Below, piece after piece: positions 32,679 to 41,060 of a stretch of DNA of 64,000 bases. Source of the DNA: Rhabdochlamydiaceae bacterium (lineage in GTDB: Bacteria > Chlamydiota > Chlamydiia > Chlamydiales > Rhabdochlamydiaceae). Under the pieces are notes generated by a model that searched no databases, was not told the origin of the DNA, and worked only from the letters and a program-made list of their open reading frames with translations. The position numbers and the translations under genes are program-made. Each line of letters begins with the position of its first letter. Position 1 is the stretch's first letter. The stretch covers positions 1 through 64,000 of the forward strand of contig JAIETG010000007.1 of the NCBI GenBank assembly GCA_019745395.1. The letters are read 5' to 3'.

Positions 32679-33199
32679 TTGATATCAAAATACGCTCCCT
32701 GCGAGAGCAAGATATTGCAGTTCTAGGCGTTCTATATTTCCCATGGTCAACCAGAGAAGAGACGATTGCAAAGTGGACTGGTTACTTCAATGAACAGCAA
32801 AAAGGCTCTCGAATGGCATGCATTGCTGAGCAATATGGGAAAATTGTCGGATATGGGAATCTGCTCCCATCTTCTGAGTACCCTCATTTTAAGCAAAATG
32901 GGATTCCTGAGATCAATGATGTCTGGGTTTACGAAGAAAATAGAAATAAAGGGATCGCTACCGCATTGATCGCTTATTTAGAACAGGTAGCCAAACAACA
33001 AGGCTATACTACAGTCGGAATAGGAGTTGGCCTGTATCGAGACTATGGATCAGCTCAACGACTCTATTTTCGATTGGGCTATCAACCAGACGGTGAGGGA
33101 ATTACCTACAAACATGCCGCTGTCATTCCTGGAGAGAAATATGCAGTAGATGATGACCTCATTCTCTGGCTTACAAAGAGGCTTGTAATTCATGACTAA
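32675..33199 (+). CDS. GNAT acetyltransferase
   Basis: 174 residues from ATG 32675 overlapping the AlkD stop. GNAT motifs: MACIAEQYGKIVGYGNLLPS, EINDVWVYEENRNKGIATALIAYLEQVA (acetyl-CoA loop NRNKGIA) and DYGSAQRLYFRLGYQPDGEGI. There is no signal peptide, unlike several neighbours. The GVGLYRDYGSAQRLY segment resembles aminoglycoside/streptothricin-type acetyltransferases, but the substrate is not determinable. Last gene of the operon. Confidence 0.85.
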   Translation: MIDIKIRSLREQDIAVLGVLYFPWSTREETIAKWTGYFNEQQKGSRMACIAEQYGKIVGYGNLLPSSEYPHFKQNGIPEINDVWVYEENRNKGIATALIAYLEQVAKQQGYTTVGIGVGLYRDYGSAQRLYFRLGYQPDGEGITYKHAAVIPGEKYAVDDDLILWLTKRLVIHD

Positions 33200-33322
33200 C
33201 CCTATTCAAATTGGCCTACAAAAAGAGTTATTTTTTAGAATCGATGAGCCTGATTCATGAACCAGGTTGGAAGGAAGGATGAATGGCTAATCAACGATAA
33301 GAAAGCAAGAAACAGCGAGGAT

Positions 33323-34507
33323 CTACTGCTGCATGAGCTTATCAAGCTCTGGCTTGACCATTTCACATCCAGAGTAGTTAGACAACACCACTGCGGTAAT
33401 GGGTGGATTCGTTTGCCAGGTATGGAGAAAGGAAGACATCCCGGGACCGCCTCCTGGATGTCCATATCCTGCTACGGCACCAGTTTCCCTGTCGTGATCT
33501 ACCCAAAATCCTAAACGTCCTTTATATTCCATCATCGTATTGAATGAGTCTTCCCTAACAAGCACGTTATGCTGGTGAACCGCCCGTCTAAAAGACAGCA
33601 AATCGCTCGCTGTCATGCGCCAGCAGCCATTTCCATGTGGATATGGATCGGGAGATTCAACGCGCGTGACAATGCCCTCCTTAGATACCTCAAAACAGTC
33701 GGGCCGATGTCTTGCAGGGGAGTGAATCTCACGAATAGCCCCTTCCATACCAGCTGGTTTAAAAATCCTCTCTTCGATGTGAGAACGAAATCTTGCTTCA
33801 TGATCTATGACGAGCATATTGCCGCAATTTGTATGCTTGCCAATGATTCTTGCCAGTAGTTGATAGCCATAATTAGAATAACTTTCGTTTCCGATTTGCC
33901 CGCGGTCCCAATTCTCTCCAGGCGCTATGCCATCCTTTTCTGATCCTGGCCTTTCAGTAAAGCCTGCTGTATGTGACAAAAGGTGTTCAACCGTGATTTC
34001 AGCTGAATGCTCTTTAAGCCTTTCCAACGATTGCTGATCTGGCTTCTGTTCTAAATATGGGTCCTGAAGAGATAAATCAAGCTCATCAGCGTCCAGCAGC
34101 TCGCTCAAAGGAGTCTTCAGCGAAAATTTCCCATCCTCGATCAATTGCATCACCGCAGTGGCCGTAAACAATTTCCCAATCGAAAGAGCATTAAAAGTCT
34201 GGTCGGTTGTAAATTCGGGTTGATTGGGACAATGGCAGGCTTGCACAACAAAACCGTCTCCCGCTTGAAGAGCAATCACCCCCGAGAATGGGAATGGCAG
34301 CATTTTCGGCAAATTCTGAACGAGATAGATAAGTCGCCCCTCAAGTGAAAGATGCTGCGATTCAAATTTTGCCACTTCAAAAGCATGATTAACGGCCTTA
34401 TCGGCAGCAGCTTCCAGGTGAGCTTTTAGAGAGACATGCGGCAATGTCGGATCATATGGGACAAGTGCTGTTGAAATTGGAGGCACTGGATTAGAAGAAG
34501 AGGTCAT
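33323..34507 (-). CDS. Serine beta-lactamase-like hydrolase (class C / EstB type)
   Basis: 394 residues. Active-site elements: S109-x-x-K112 in ALSIGKLFTA, Y210-S-N212 in YSNYGYQLL, and H350-P-G352 in GYGHPGGGPGMSSF. This is the class C beta-lactamase/DD-peptidase/esterase fold (COG1680). Instead of a Sec signal it starts with an unusual leader MTSSSNPVPPISTALVPYDP, which is shared (12 of 20 residues) with the start of the upstream gene at 35657. That suggests a common targeting signal, possibly type III secretion. Probably an esterase or peptidase rather than an antibiotic-resistance enzyme. Confidence 0.85.
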   Translation of the reverse strand: MTSSSNPVPPISTALVPYDPTLPHVSLKAHLEAAADKAVNHAFEVAKFESQHLSLEGRLIYLVQNLPKMLPFPFSGVIALQAGDGFVVQACHCPNQPEFTTDQTFNALSIGKLFTATAVMQLIEDGKFSLKTPLSELLDADELDLSLQDPYLEQKPDQQSLERLKEHSAEITVEHLLSHTAGFTERPGSEKDGIAPGENWDRGQIGNESYSNYGYQLLARIIGKHTNCGNMLVIDHEARFRSHIEERIFKPAGMEGAIREIHSPARHRPDCFEVSKEGIVTRVESPDPYPHGNGCWRMTASDLLSFRRAVHQHNVLVREDSFNTMMEYKGRLGFWVDHDRETGAVAGYGHPGGGPGMSSFLHTWQTNPPITAVVLSNYSGCEMVKPELDKLMQQ

Positions 34508-34523
34508 AATTTAAATCCCCATA

Positions 34524-35657
34524 TTAAAATACCGCATCAGGATGCGTTTCTATAAAAATGCGTTGTATTCGATTTTCTTGAGAAGCTAATCGAACCAGTT
34601 GCTGATAGGCGACTTCCACAGGAATACGGAAGCCGGAAAATGATTTATTTGGATCTTCAATTGGACCTAGGGACTCTTTTGGTTCCATGAAAGTTTGTAA
34701 TTTTTGGCGAAATGCTTCTGGGTTGTCTCGAATGAATTTAAAAGAAATATTCTCAGCCTTCGTCCCTTTAGGAGCTTTTCTATCTTTGAGAAATATTATC
34801 GAATCTTTCAAGCTCACGCCTATAAATTTACGATCTGATCCATCATCGTTATAGGTAGCAATGGGGAAATATTCATGACCTGGGTCGAACGGTGCATGCA
34901 TTGCGAAATGTTTCATTACGAGATCATCGCCATTGCCTACATTTGTACAATACTCGAATTCTTGATCTTGGCATTTGAGAATTAAAGGGGTGATTGATCC
35001 TGAGTGTGCAGCAGTTATCGTAAATCCTGGATATTGCTCTGTGCCACCAAAGGGAATAGAAAATATTCTCAGATCAGGATTTGATCTTGCATCAAGCAAT
35101 ACAAAACCATCTGAGCATTCTACAATAGCAGCTCCATGTTCTAAAGGGTGAGCAGAGCTTTTCCTTTGGACTGCCAATACACCATCAACATCATGCTGGT
35201 CCTTAAGATCTTTCAAAATTGCGTGAGCCATTCCAACACATGTACTGCCATATTCTTCATCTCGCGAATCAATCCTCACATCTCCGAAGTTACCTTCTTT
35301 TTCCAATTGATCTAATATCTTGAGGTACGGCCGACTACCATTGTAATCCAATTTGTCAACAGTTGCATGCACAGTTTTTTGGATGATCTTGAGAAGATCC
35401 TTACGCGTACCATGAAATGGTTCTGGGAGTCCTGGTCCAATTGTTAGATGTGCATATGCCCCAGCCAAAATGCGCTCTCGTATCGTCATGGGATGAAGAA
35501 GTCGACAATCTGTTATTTGGGTTCTAAATGAGCTTTTCATGTACGCATCATGCATTCTTTCCATAAGCGTTCGTTGCTGAGTGCGTAAATCCGCCGGAGG
35601 AGTATAAGGAATCAAAGCCGTTGATTGTGATAAAACGGGATCTGGAAAAGACGTCAT
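34524..35657 (-). CDS. Putative secreted cysteine-protease-like protein
   Basis: 377 residues, no named family recognised. A Cys-His-Asp series is visible in papain/transglutaminase order: C140 in GSTCVGMAHAIL, H174 in PLEHGAAIVEC and D189 in GFVLLDARSN. The N-terminal 20 residues (MTSFPDPVLSQSTALIPYTP) closely match those of the downstream beta-lactamase-like protein, while the rest is unrelated, so the shared part is probably a leader. The two genes are 16 bases apart behind a perfect consensus promoter. Together they look like a pair of co-expressed effectors. Protease activity is inferred from the triad only. Confidence 0.6.
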   Translation of the reverse strand: MTSFPDPVLSQSTALIPYTPPADLRTQQRTLMERMHDAYMKSSFRTQITDCRLLHPMTIRERILAGAYAHLTIGPGLPEPFHGTRKDLLKIIQKTVHATVDKLDYNGSRPYLKILDQLEKEGNFGDVRIDSRDEEYGSTCVGMAHAILKDLKDQHDVDGVLAVQRKSSAHPLEHGAAIVECSDGFVLLDARSNPDLRIFSIPFGGTEQYPGFTITAAHSGSITPLILKCQDQEFEYCTNVGNGDDLVMKHFAMHAPFDPGHEYFPIATYNDDGSDRKFIGVSLKDSIIFLKDRKAPKGTKAENISFKFIRDNPEAFRQKLQTFMEPKESLGPIEDPNKSFSGFRIPVEVAYQQLVRLASQENRIQRIFIETHPDAVF

Positions 35658-35723
35658 AATTAATTAATCCATTTTTTTATTAAACCGTTAATTTTTTAAA
35701 CAAAGTTCTACCATTCTATATTA

Positions 35724-35752
35724 ATTATAAACAATTAAGCTCTATTTGTCAA
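35724..35752 (-). promoter_or_regulatory. Consensus sigma70/sigma66-type promoter
   Basis: On the minus strand, TTGACA (35752-35747) and TATAAT (35729-35724) are separated by exactly 17 bases, a perfect match to consensus. Start of transcription expected near 35717, giving a ~60-base AU-rich leader to the gene at 35657. It is the strongest promoter seen in the window and implies high expression of the two leader-sharing genes. Confidence 0.8.
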
Positions 35753-35815
35753 TGTAATAATTTTAATTTGATCTTTACAAGTTATTGATTATAAATGAGA
35801 TGCAATCTGCTGACG

Positions 35816-37024
35816 TCAAATAGGGTGATTAGAACAGTATTTTTTCATGAAAAGGCCACTTGCCACAAGGAAAAGGCTTCCTATGAAAACTAGGGTATGA
35901 ACTCCGAATATTGGGACCAGTTGAGCAGAAAATCCGGCAACTGCCCAAGCAATAGCCATGATCGCAACAGAAATCCCCATGACCCATCCCTGAGATCTCT
36001 CATCTGCGGCATTGGAAAAAGAAGTAAACATCCCAGAAAAAGCAATTTCAACAGCGATAGCGAATGGGAAGGCGAGGAGCCATATCAATACTTGGGCATG
36101 AAAAATCGATGAGAAAAACTGAGCCAGGAAGGTCGTAAAGAGTGAGATACAAACAATCTGTTCGATCTTGAGGCGTTTAAGCATTTGCGGAAGAACCAAC
36201 AACAATCCTACAGCAAATCCAGCACCCATGTATCCATTGAAAAGGCCGAGAAAAAGTGGTTTGTAGCCAAATTCAGTGGTCAAAAGAATCAAGATAATAG
36301 GAAGGTACAACCCAACCCCAATTTGCATCAGCAAAAAGACAAAGCCCAGTTCTCTAATGCGCTTATTTTGATAAGCTTCAGTGAAAACGTTCAAAAAGCG
36401 CATGATGCTAATTCTCTTATCGCTTCTTTTTGTAAACGTTTCCTCGAAAGAGAATGCGATCCAAAGAAAAGCCAAGAAAGCAAAAAGAGCTGCCCATAGG
36501 AAAGGAGCATAAAAAGTCGTACCAGATAAAACTCCACCCATCAAAGGGCCGACGACAAACCCGATGCATTGAATGAGGGCGACATAGCTCAGGTGTATGG
36601 CTTTGTTATCTTTTGTGCTTAAGTCAGAGATGGTGGCTAAGGCCACTGATTGGCTTGCAGAAACTAAGCCAGACAGCCCGCGCCCCAGTAGGAAAAGAGT
36701 AAGACTCGAGGCTACAATCCCTATGCTCATCAGAACAAAGCTGAACGCCATCCCGATCATGCTAAAAAGCAACGTCTTTTTCCTTCCGATGACATCGGAC
36801 AGGTCTCCAATGAAAGAGGTGCCAAAAAACATCAAAAGCGGATAGAGTGCTAGCGTTACCCCTAGACACAGATATCGCAAGGATGAAGAAGCGATTGCAA
36901 AGATATTGCTTTCAGGAGAAGTGAAAATGGCAACAAGAAGGGGAGCTACAAGTCCAAAACCTAAAATATCGATGAAAATAGCGAATAGGCATGGAGCCAC
37001 TTCTTTAAAAGAAAATTTTGCCAT
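35816..37024 (-). CDS. MFS drug-efflux-type transporter (TetA-like)
   Basis: 402 residues, twelve predicted transmembrane helices. N-terminal motif IFIDILGFGLVAPLL (TetA/MFS DHA1 family) and the loop 2-3 motif SFIGDLSDVIGRKKTLL, typical of drug:proton antiporters. A second half repeat contains LGLFNGYMGAGFAVGLL. It could export an antibiotic or host-derived compound; specificity cannot be deduced. Divergent from the GNAT gene at 37224 across a 200-base gap with no clear operator. Confidence 0.85.
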   Translation of the reverse strand: MAKFSFKEVAPCLFAIFIDILGFGLVAPLLVAIFTSPESNIFAIASSSLRYLCLGVTLALYPLLMFFGTSFIGDLSDVIGRKKTLLFSMIGMAFSFVLMSIGIVASSLTLFLLGRGLSGLVSASQSVALATISDLSTKDNKAIHLSYVALIQCIGFVVGPLMGGVLSGTTFYAPFLWAALFAFLAFLWIAFSFEETFTKRSDKRISIMRFLNVFTEAYQNKRIRELGFVFLLMQIGVGLYLPIILILLTTEFGYKPLFLGLFNGYMGAGFAVGLLLVLPQMLKRLKIEQIVCISLFTTFLAQFFSSIFHAQVLIWLLAFPFAIAVEIAFSGMFTSFSNAADERSQGWVMGISVAIMAIAWAVAGFSAQLVPIFGVHTLVFIGSLFLVASGLFMKKYCSNHPI

Positions 37025-37223
37025 TTTTGTTCCCCAAAAGGCTCAATAAAATACTGTTGCGTCGATCTCCACATTATCCAAAAAATTCCTTTCCTTGCCA
37101 CGATTCATTTTTTCACCCCTACATACGGTATTCAAAAACGGTAAGATGCATGTGTTAATTTTTTCCGTGGAAATCATAGTCTATTTAGTGCTATGATGAT
37201 CCGAAAAACCCGCCTGTAAATCC

Positions 37224-37814
37224 ATGAAAAATATGACAGCTGAAAACATAATCAAAACCGAAAGATTGATCTTACGCCCCTGGAAGGAGCAAGACCTGGA
37301 ACCATTTGCTGCGATGAATGCCGACCCACGTGTAATGGAACATTTCCCGTCTGTAAAAACTCTTGAAGAGAGTCGAAATGAGTATCAAGCGATATTGGAG
37401 CAATTTAAAAAGCATGGCTATGGATGGTGGGCTGTTTCTATAATAGATGGTCCTGATTTTATCGGTTTTGTTGGGCTAAACCACGTCAATTTTGAAACGT
37501 CTTTCACACCAGCTGTAGAGATTGGATGGAGGCTGCAGTTCGATTATTGGGGAAAAGGTTACGCAACCGAAGGCGCTATTGCATCGCTTGAGGTTGGATT
37601 TGAAACGTTAAAGCTCAAGGAAATCGTCTCCTTCACAGCCACTCAGAATATGAAATCAAGAGCCGTCATGGAAAAGATTGGCATGCATCACGATGCAGAA
37701 GACGATTTTGATCATCCAAAATTACCTGAAGGTCATCCCCTGAGAAGGCATGTTCTCTACCGAATCAGGGCATCTGAGTGGCAAAAACGAAACCATCTAT
37801 CCCAGCCACTGTAA
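37224..37814 (+). CDS. RimJ/RimL-type GNAT acetyltransferase
   Basis: 196 residues (an ATG three codons in is an equally good start). RimJ/RimL-like sequence: IKTERLILRPWKEQDLEPFAAMNADPRVMEHFP, VEIGWRLQFDYWGKGYATEGAIASLEVGF (acetyl-CoA loop WGKGYA) and LKEIVSFTATQNMKSRAVMEKIGM. Usually modifies protein N-termini or small amines in the cytosol. No signal peptide. The downstream RibD-GNAT gene begins 14 bases after its stop. Confidence 0.88.
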   Translation: MKNMTAENIIKTERLILRPWKEQDLEPFAAMNADPRVMEHFPSVKTLEESRNEYQAILEQFKKHGYGWWAVSIIDGPDFIGFVGLNHVNFETSFTPAVEIGWRLQFDYWGKGYATEGAIASLEVGFETLKLKEIVSFTATQNMKSRAVMEKIGMHHDAEDDFDHPKLPEGHPLRRHVLYRIRASEWQKRNHLSQPL

Positions 37815-37828
37815 GGAATGAGCCTCAA

Positions 37829-38839
37829 ATGAACGCCAATAATCGCCCACAAATCTCTATCTACATCGCGGCCAGCATCGATGGCTACATCGCCCGTAAA
37901 GATAACAGCCTCGATTGGCTCGATCGAGTTGGCGGATTTGACGAAGATTATGGATTTAAAAAGCTGCTCGATAGCATCGATACCCTGATCATCGGTCGTA
38001 AAACCTACGAAATCGCCATAACGGTGCCAGATCCGTATCCTGGTAAAAGAGTGGTGGTATTGAGCAATATCCTACATTCTGTCCGAGAAGGAATGGAGCT
38101 TTATCGTGGGGATCTGACTGAATTGGTCTCAAAACTGCATAGGGAAGGAGTAAACCACATCTGGGTCGATGGAGGAGTGACGATTTCTCAATTTCTTGCG
38201 TCTCATATGGTCGACACAATGACCCTTGGGATCATTCCGATTATTTTGGGGGAAGGGCTTCCTCTATTCAACGTTATTGGCAAAGAGATTCCCTGCCGTC
38301 TTCTTTCTTCTCAAAGCTATAGCAGCGGACTTGTTCAGCTCAATTATGAGCTCATCAAGGAATTTACGCCTATGAAGGACAAGATCCATTTCAAAATCGT
38401 GGATTTTGGCAGCGATGACTATAAGAAATCTGTATCTCTTCGAGAAGAGATCCTGCGCAAACCACTTGGGATTACATTCGCTCAAGCGGAGTTAGAATGG
38501 GAGAAAGATCCCATCCACATAGCAGGCTTTTTAGGACAGGAGTTGTGTGCAACAGCTGTCTTGGTACCTGTTGGCAATGCCGTTAAAATGCAACGAGTTG
38601 TCACGAAATCTTCCTTCCAAAATAAAGGCATCGGGTCACTCATGATGGCTTTTTGTGAAGAATACGCTCAAAAACAGGGGTATAAATCGGTTTATTGCCA
38701 TGCACGCGGAACTGCTATCCCATTCTATTTAAAAAACCAATACGCATTGGAGGGAGAGCCTTTTGATGAAGATGGGATTCCTCACCACAAAATGAAAAAA
38801 GTTATCAATGCAGAAGGTCAATGTGCCGAAATTGAATAA
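37829..38839 (+). CDS. Dihydrofolate-reductase-like (RibD C-domain) protein fused to a GNAT domain
   Basis: 336 residues from ATG 37829. Residues 1-~180: RibD/DHFR-like reductase (ISIYIAASIDGYIARKDNSLDWL, TLIIGRKTYEIA, HIWVDGGVTISQFL). Residues ~185-336: GNAT (FKIVDFGSDDYKKSVSLREEI, VKMQRVVTKSSFQNKGIGSLMM with the QNKGIG loop, AIPFYLKNQYALEGEPF), of the ElaA/YjcF type. The fusion links an NADPH reductase to an acetyltransferase. It is one of several GNAT fusions in cargo B. The stop codon lies within the start of the next gene (32-base overlap). Confidence 0.85.
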   Translation: MNANNRPQISIYIAASIDGYIARKDNSLDWLDRVGGFDEDYGFKKLLDSIDTLIIGRKTYEIAITVPDPYPGKRVVVLSNILHSVREGMELYRGDLTELVSKLHREGVNHIWVDGGVTISQFLASHMVDTMTLGIIPIILGEGLPLFNVIGKEIPCRLLSSQSYSSGLVQLNYELIKEFTPMKDKIHFKIVDFGSDDYKKSVSLREEILRKPLGITFAQAELEWEKDPIHIAGFLGQELCATAVLVPVGNAVKMQRVVTKSSFQNKGIGSLMMAFCEEYAQKQGYKSVYCHARGTAIPFYLKNQYALEGEPFDEDGIPHHKMKKVINAEGQCAEIE

Positions 38840-39779
38840 AATCAGCATCCATCAGGATGGACTTGTCGGAACACTTTATCATCCGGAAACTAGTCAGAAA
38901 TTACCAGGACTTATTCTCCTTTCTGGTTCAGATGGAGGAATTCCGGGGACCAACGCCATTCCAGAGGCATTTATTGAATCTTTGTCGCGAAAAGGATTTG
39001 CTGTCTTAGGATTGGCTTATTGGGGTGTGGATGCCTTACCCGAGAATCTTGAAAATATCCCCTTGGAATATTTTGAAAATGCTTTGCATTGGTTAGGATC
39101 TCACCCAAAAGTACAAGAAAATAGGGTCAGCATTGTTGGACAATCAAGAGGAGCCGAACTTGCCTTGTTATTGGGTTCGATTTTTCCAAATCACATTCGT
39201 TCCATTGTAGCCTCCGCTCCCTGCAGCATGATATGTGGTGGTTTTCCTCATCCAAATCGCCCGGCATGGCTTTATCAAAATAAGCCAATTGCACCCTATC
39301 TCTCCGGTGTATCTAGCGACGATAGCAATCTAACAGAAATGGATGACTTGAGGATTGCCTGTGAAAAGCACGTTATTCCTCATCACGCCAATACTCAGGA
39401 AGACCCCTATATTCTCACAGAGTTGTTCGCCGCCAGAAATTCAAAAAAAGGAGCCGATCTGGCAGCAATTCCTGTCGAAAAGATAAAATGTCCCGTACTT
39501 CTATTATCCGGCGACCAAGATGCTATCTGGCCGGCAAAAAGCTACTGTGAATTGATAATGAACCGTTTTGAAAAATATCGATCACCTATCATCAGAAAAC
39601 ATCTGAATTATCTTGAAGCAGGACATGGGATTATTGCCTCATACGATGGCCCTATTTTCCATCCAAAGGGGCAGTTTTGGTGTAGACTTGGAGGAACGGT
39701 AAGCGACAACAAAATGGCAAATGAAAAATCTTGGATCGCAATATCCGAATTTCTTCAAGAAACGTTATCAAAAAGATGA
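38808..39779 (+). CDS. BAAT-type alpha/beta hydrolase (acyl-CoA thioesterase C-domain)
   Basis: 323 residues. Alpha/beta hydrolase of the BAAT C-terminal type: LPGLILLSGSDGGIPG (oxyanion strand), AVLGLAYWGVDALPENL, nucleophile elbow GQSRGAELALLLG (here Ser rather than the Cys of BAAT), Asp in LLSGDQDAIWP and His in AGHGI. Family members hydrolyse acyl-CoA or transfer acyl groups. Clearly paralogous to the hydrolase domain of the gene at 47690 (the IPLEYFE and SRGAEL blocks match). No signal peptide in this copy. The start overlaps the preceding gene, and a TTG at 38832 is possible. Confidence 0.83.
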   Translation: MQKVNVPKLNKISIHQDGLVGTLYHPETSQKLPGLILLSGSDGGIPGTNAIPEAFIESLSRKGFAVLGLAYWGVDALPENLENIPLEYFENALHWLGSHPKVQENRVSIVGQSRGAELALLLGSIFPNHIRSIVASAPCSMICGGFPHPNRPAWLYQNKPIAPYLSGVSSDDSNLTEMDDLRIACEKHVIPHHANTQEDPYILTELFAARNSKKGADLAAIPVEKIKCPVLLLSGDQDAIWPAKSYCELIMNRFEKYRSPIIRKHLNYLEAGHGIIASYDGPIFHPKGQFWCRLGGTVSDNKMANEKSWIAISEFLQETLSKR

Positions 39780-39903
39780 CCAAATTTGGACTCATCGAGT
39801 CCGAGTAAGGTTACTTCAACGGATCGTAACTTGTTTGTTTTTGAGCCTAGGAATGGCCGGAATCTCGATACCAATTAACATTTTTGGCGGGTATACTTCT
39901 CCT

Positions 39904-40923
39904 ATGATAGAAAAACAACCTCTTTCACTCCAACGCATTATCGATTGCTTAAACGCCGATTACGGTATCGCAGTTACTACTCTCACATTCCTTTCCTTGG
40001 GCGCGGATATGAATGCGTCGGTATACAAAGCTCTTACGCATGACGGGCTATCTTATTTCGTAAAGCTAAAACGTGGCCACCACCACGATATCAGCGTTGC
40101 CCTTCTGTCATTGTTACAGAGCTCAGGACTTCAACAGATTATTCCTCCCATCAAAACAACCCATGGCAAGGAGGCCCAGCATATCGATGGCTTTACCCTC
40201 ATTGTGTATCCATTTGTCGAGGGACAGAATGGATTTTGCTATAATCTAACTGATGAGCAATGGGTTGCGCTAGGGAAAGTATTAAGGCAAGTTCACGAAT
40301 TCGATGTATCGCCATCAATCAAAGATCGAATCAGGAAAGAAGCCTATTCTTCCAAATGGCGAGAAGCCGTTCGATCGCTTCTTGGTTCTATTGACGGGAA
40401 CTACACCGGTGATGAAATAGCTTTGAGATTACGGGCGTTTATGAAGGAGCATAGGGGAGCTATCATACGCCTGGTAGACCGGGCTGAATCTTTAAGCCAA
40501 AAAATCCAGGAGCAATCCCCTGAATTCGTGCTGTGTCACTCTGATATCCATGGCGGCAATGTGTTGATAGATGTGAATGGCGCCATCTATATAGTGGATT
40601 GGGATGAGCCTATCATGGCCCCCAAAGAGCGCGATCTTATGTTTATTGGTGGGGGAGTGGCTAATGTCTGGAACAATCCGCATGAGGAAATGTCTTTTTA
40701 TAAAGGCTATGGAAAGACCAAGATCAATAGAGAAATCTTAGCCTATTATCGACATGAACGCATCGTGGAAGATATCGCCGTTTACGGTCAGGAGCTCCTC
40801 TTGACGCCGGGCGGAGGCGAAGACAGACCAGAAATGTACAAGCAGTTTATTGCCATGTTCGAACCTCGGGGCGTGGTAGACATAGCGTTCACAACAGATG
40901 AAGGATTATCCGAACACATTTAA
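39904..40923 (+). CDS. Spectinomycin phosphotransferase-like kinase (APH(9) type)
   Basis: 339 residues from ATG 39904; upstream in-frame codons do not resemble the family. Kinase motifs: the Lys in YFVKLKRG, the catalytic loop HSDIHGGNVLID and the metal-binding IVDWDEPIMAPKERDL, as in aminoglycoside phosphotransferases of the APH(9)-Ia group. A paralogous role on a sugar or choline is possible. In this neighbourhood of detoxification-like genes a resistance function is plausible but unproven. No ribosome site is obvious, and the gene is followed by an independent promoter for the ABC-F gene. Confidence 0.82.
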   Translation: MIEKQPLSLQRIIDCLNADYGIAVTTLTFLSLGADMNASVYKALTHDGLSYFVKLKRGHHHDISVALLSLLQSSGLQQIIPPIKTTHGKEAQHIDGFTLIVYPFVEGQNGFCYNLTDEQWVALGKVLRQVHEFDVSPSIKDRIRKEAYSSKWREAVRSLLGSIDGNYTGDEIALRLRAFMKEHRGAIIRLVDRAESLSQKIQEQSPEFVLCHSDIHGGNVLIDVNGAIYIVDWDEPIMAPKERDLMFIGGGVANVWNNPHEEMSFYKGYGKTKINREILAYYRHERIVEDIAVYGQELLLTPGGGEDRPEMYKQFIAMFEPRGVVDIAFTTDEGLSEHI

Positions 40924-40944
40924 AATAAGGCACATAAATAGACC

Positions 40945-40973
40945 TTGAAAACGGTCTGCAATTGTGTTAAAAT
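40945..40973 (+). promoter_or_regulatory. Promoter of the ABC-F gene
   Basis: TTGAAA (40945-40950) and TAAAAT (40968-40973) separated by 17 bases, close to consensus. Transcription would start near 40980, giving an ~80-base leader that contains the mini-ORF and hairpin described next. Confidence 0.7.
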
Positions 40974-41005
40974 AAAGCTATAATCTTTTGAAGGGGCCTC
41001 GTCCA

Positions 41006-41060
41006 ATGAGAAAATAAGTTTGAATCCAATCTGCAGCTAAACAACCAAAGGATCAAACTT
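41006..41060 (+). promoter_or_regulatory. Three-codon leader ORF and Shine-Dalgarno-sequestering hairpin
   Basis: GAAGGGG (40990-40996) precedes ATG AGA AAA TAA (41006-41017), a possible Met-Arg-Lys leader peptide. The hairpin begins inside its stop codon: AAGTTTGAaTCC (41016-41027) pairs with GGATCAAACTT (41050-41060), 11 base pairs with one bulged A. The second arm contains most of the AAGGA ribosome site and ends at the base before the ABC-F ATG. This is the layout of a translational attenuator. Confidence 0.5.

Noticed and set aside
33257-34348. Several 60-96-codon plus-strand frames over the beta-lactamase-like gene
   Set aside because: No motif or ribosome site, and the minus-strand gene has a complete active site.
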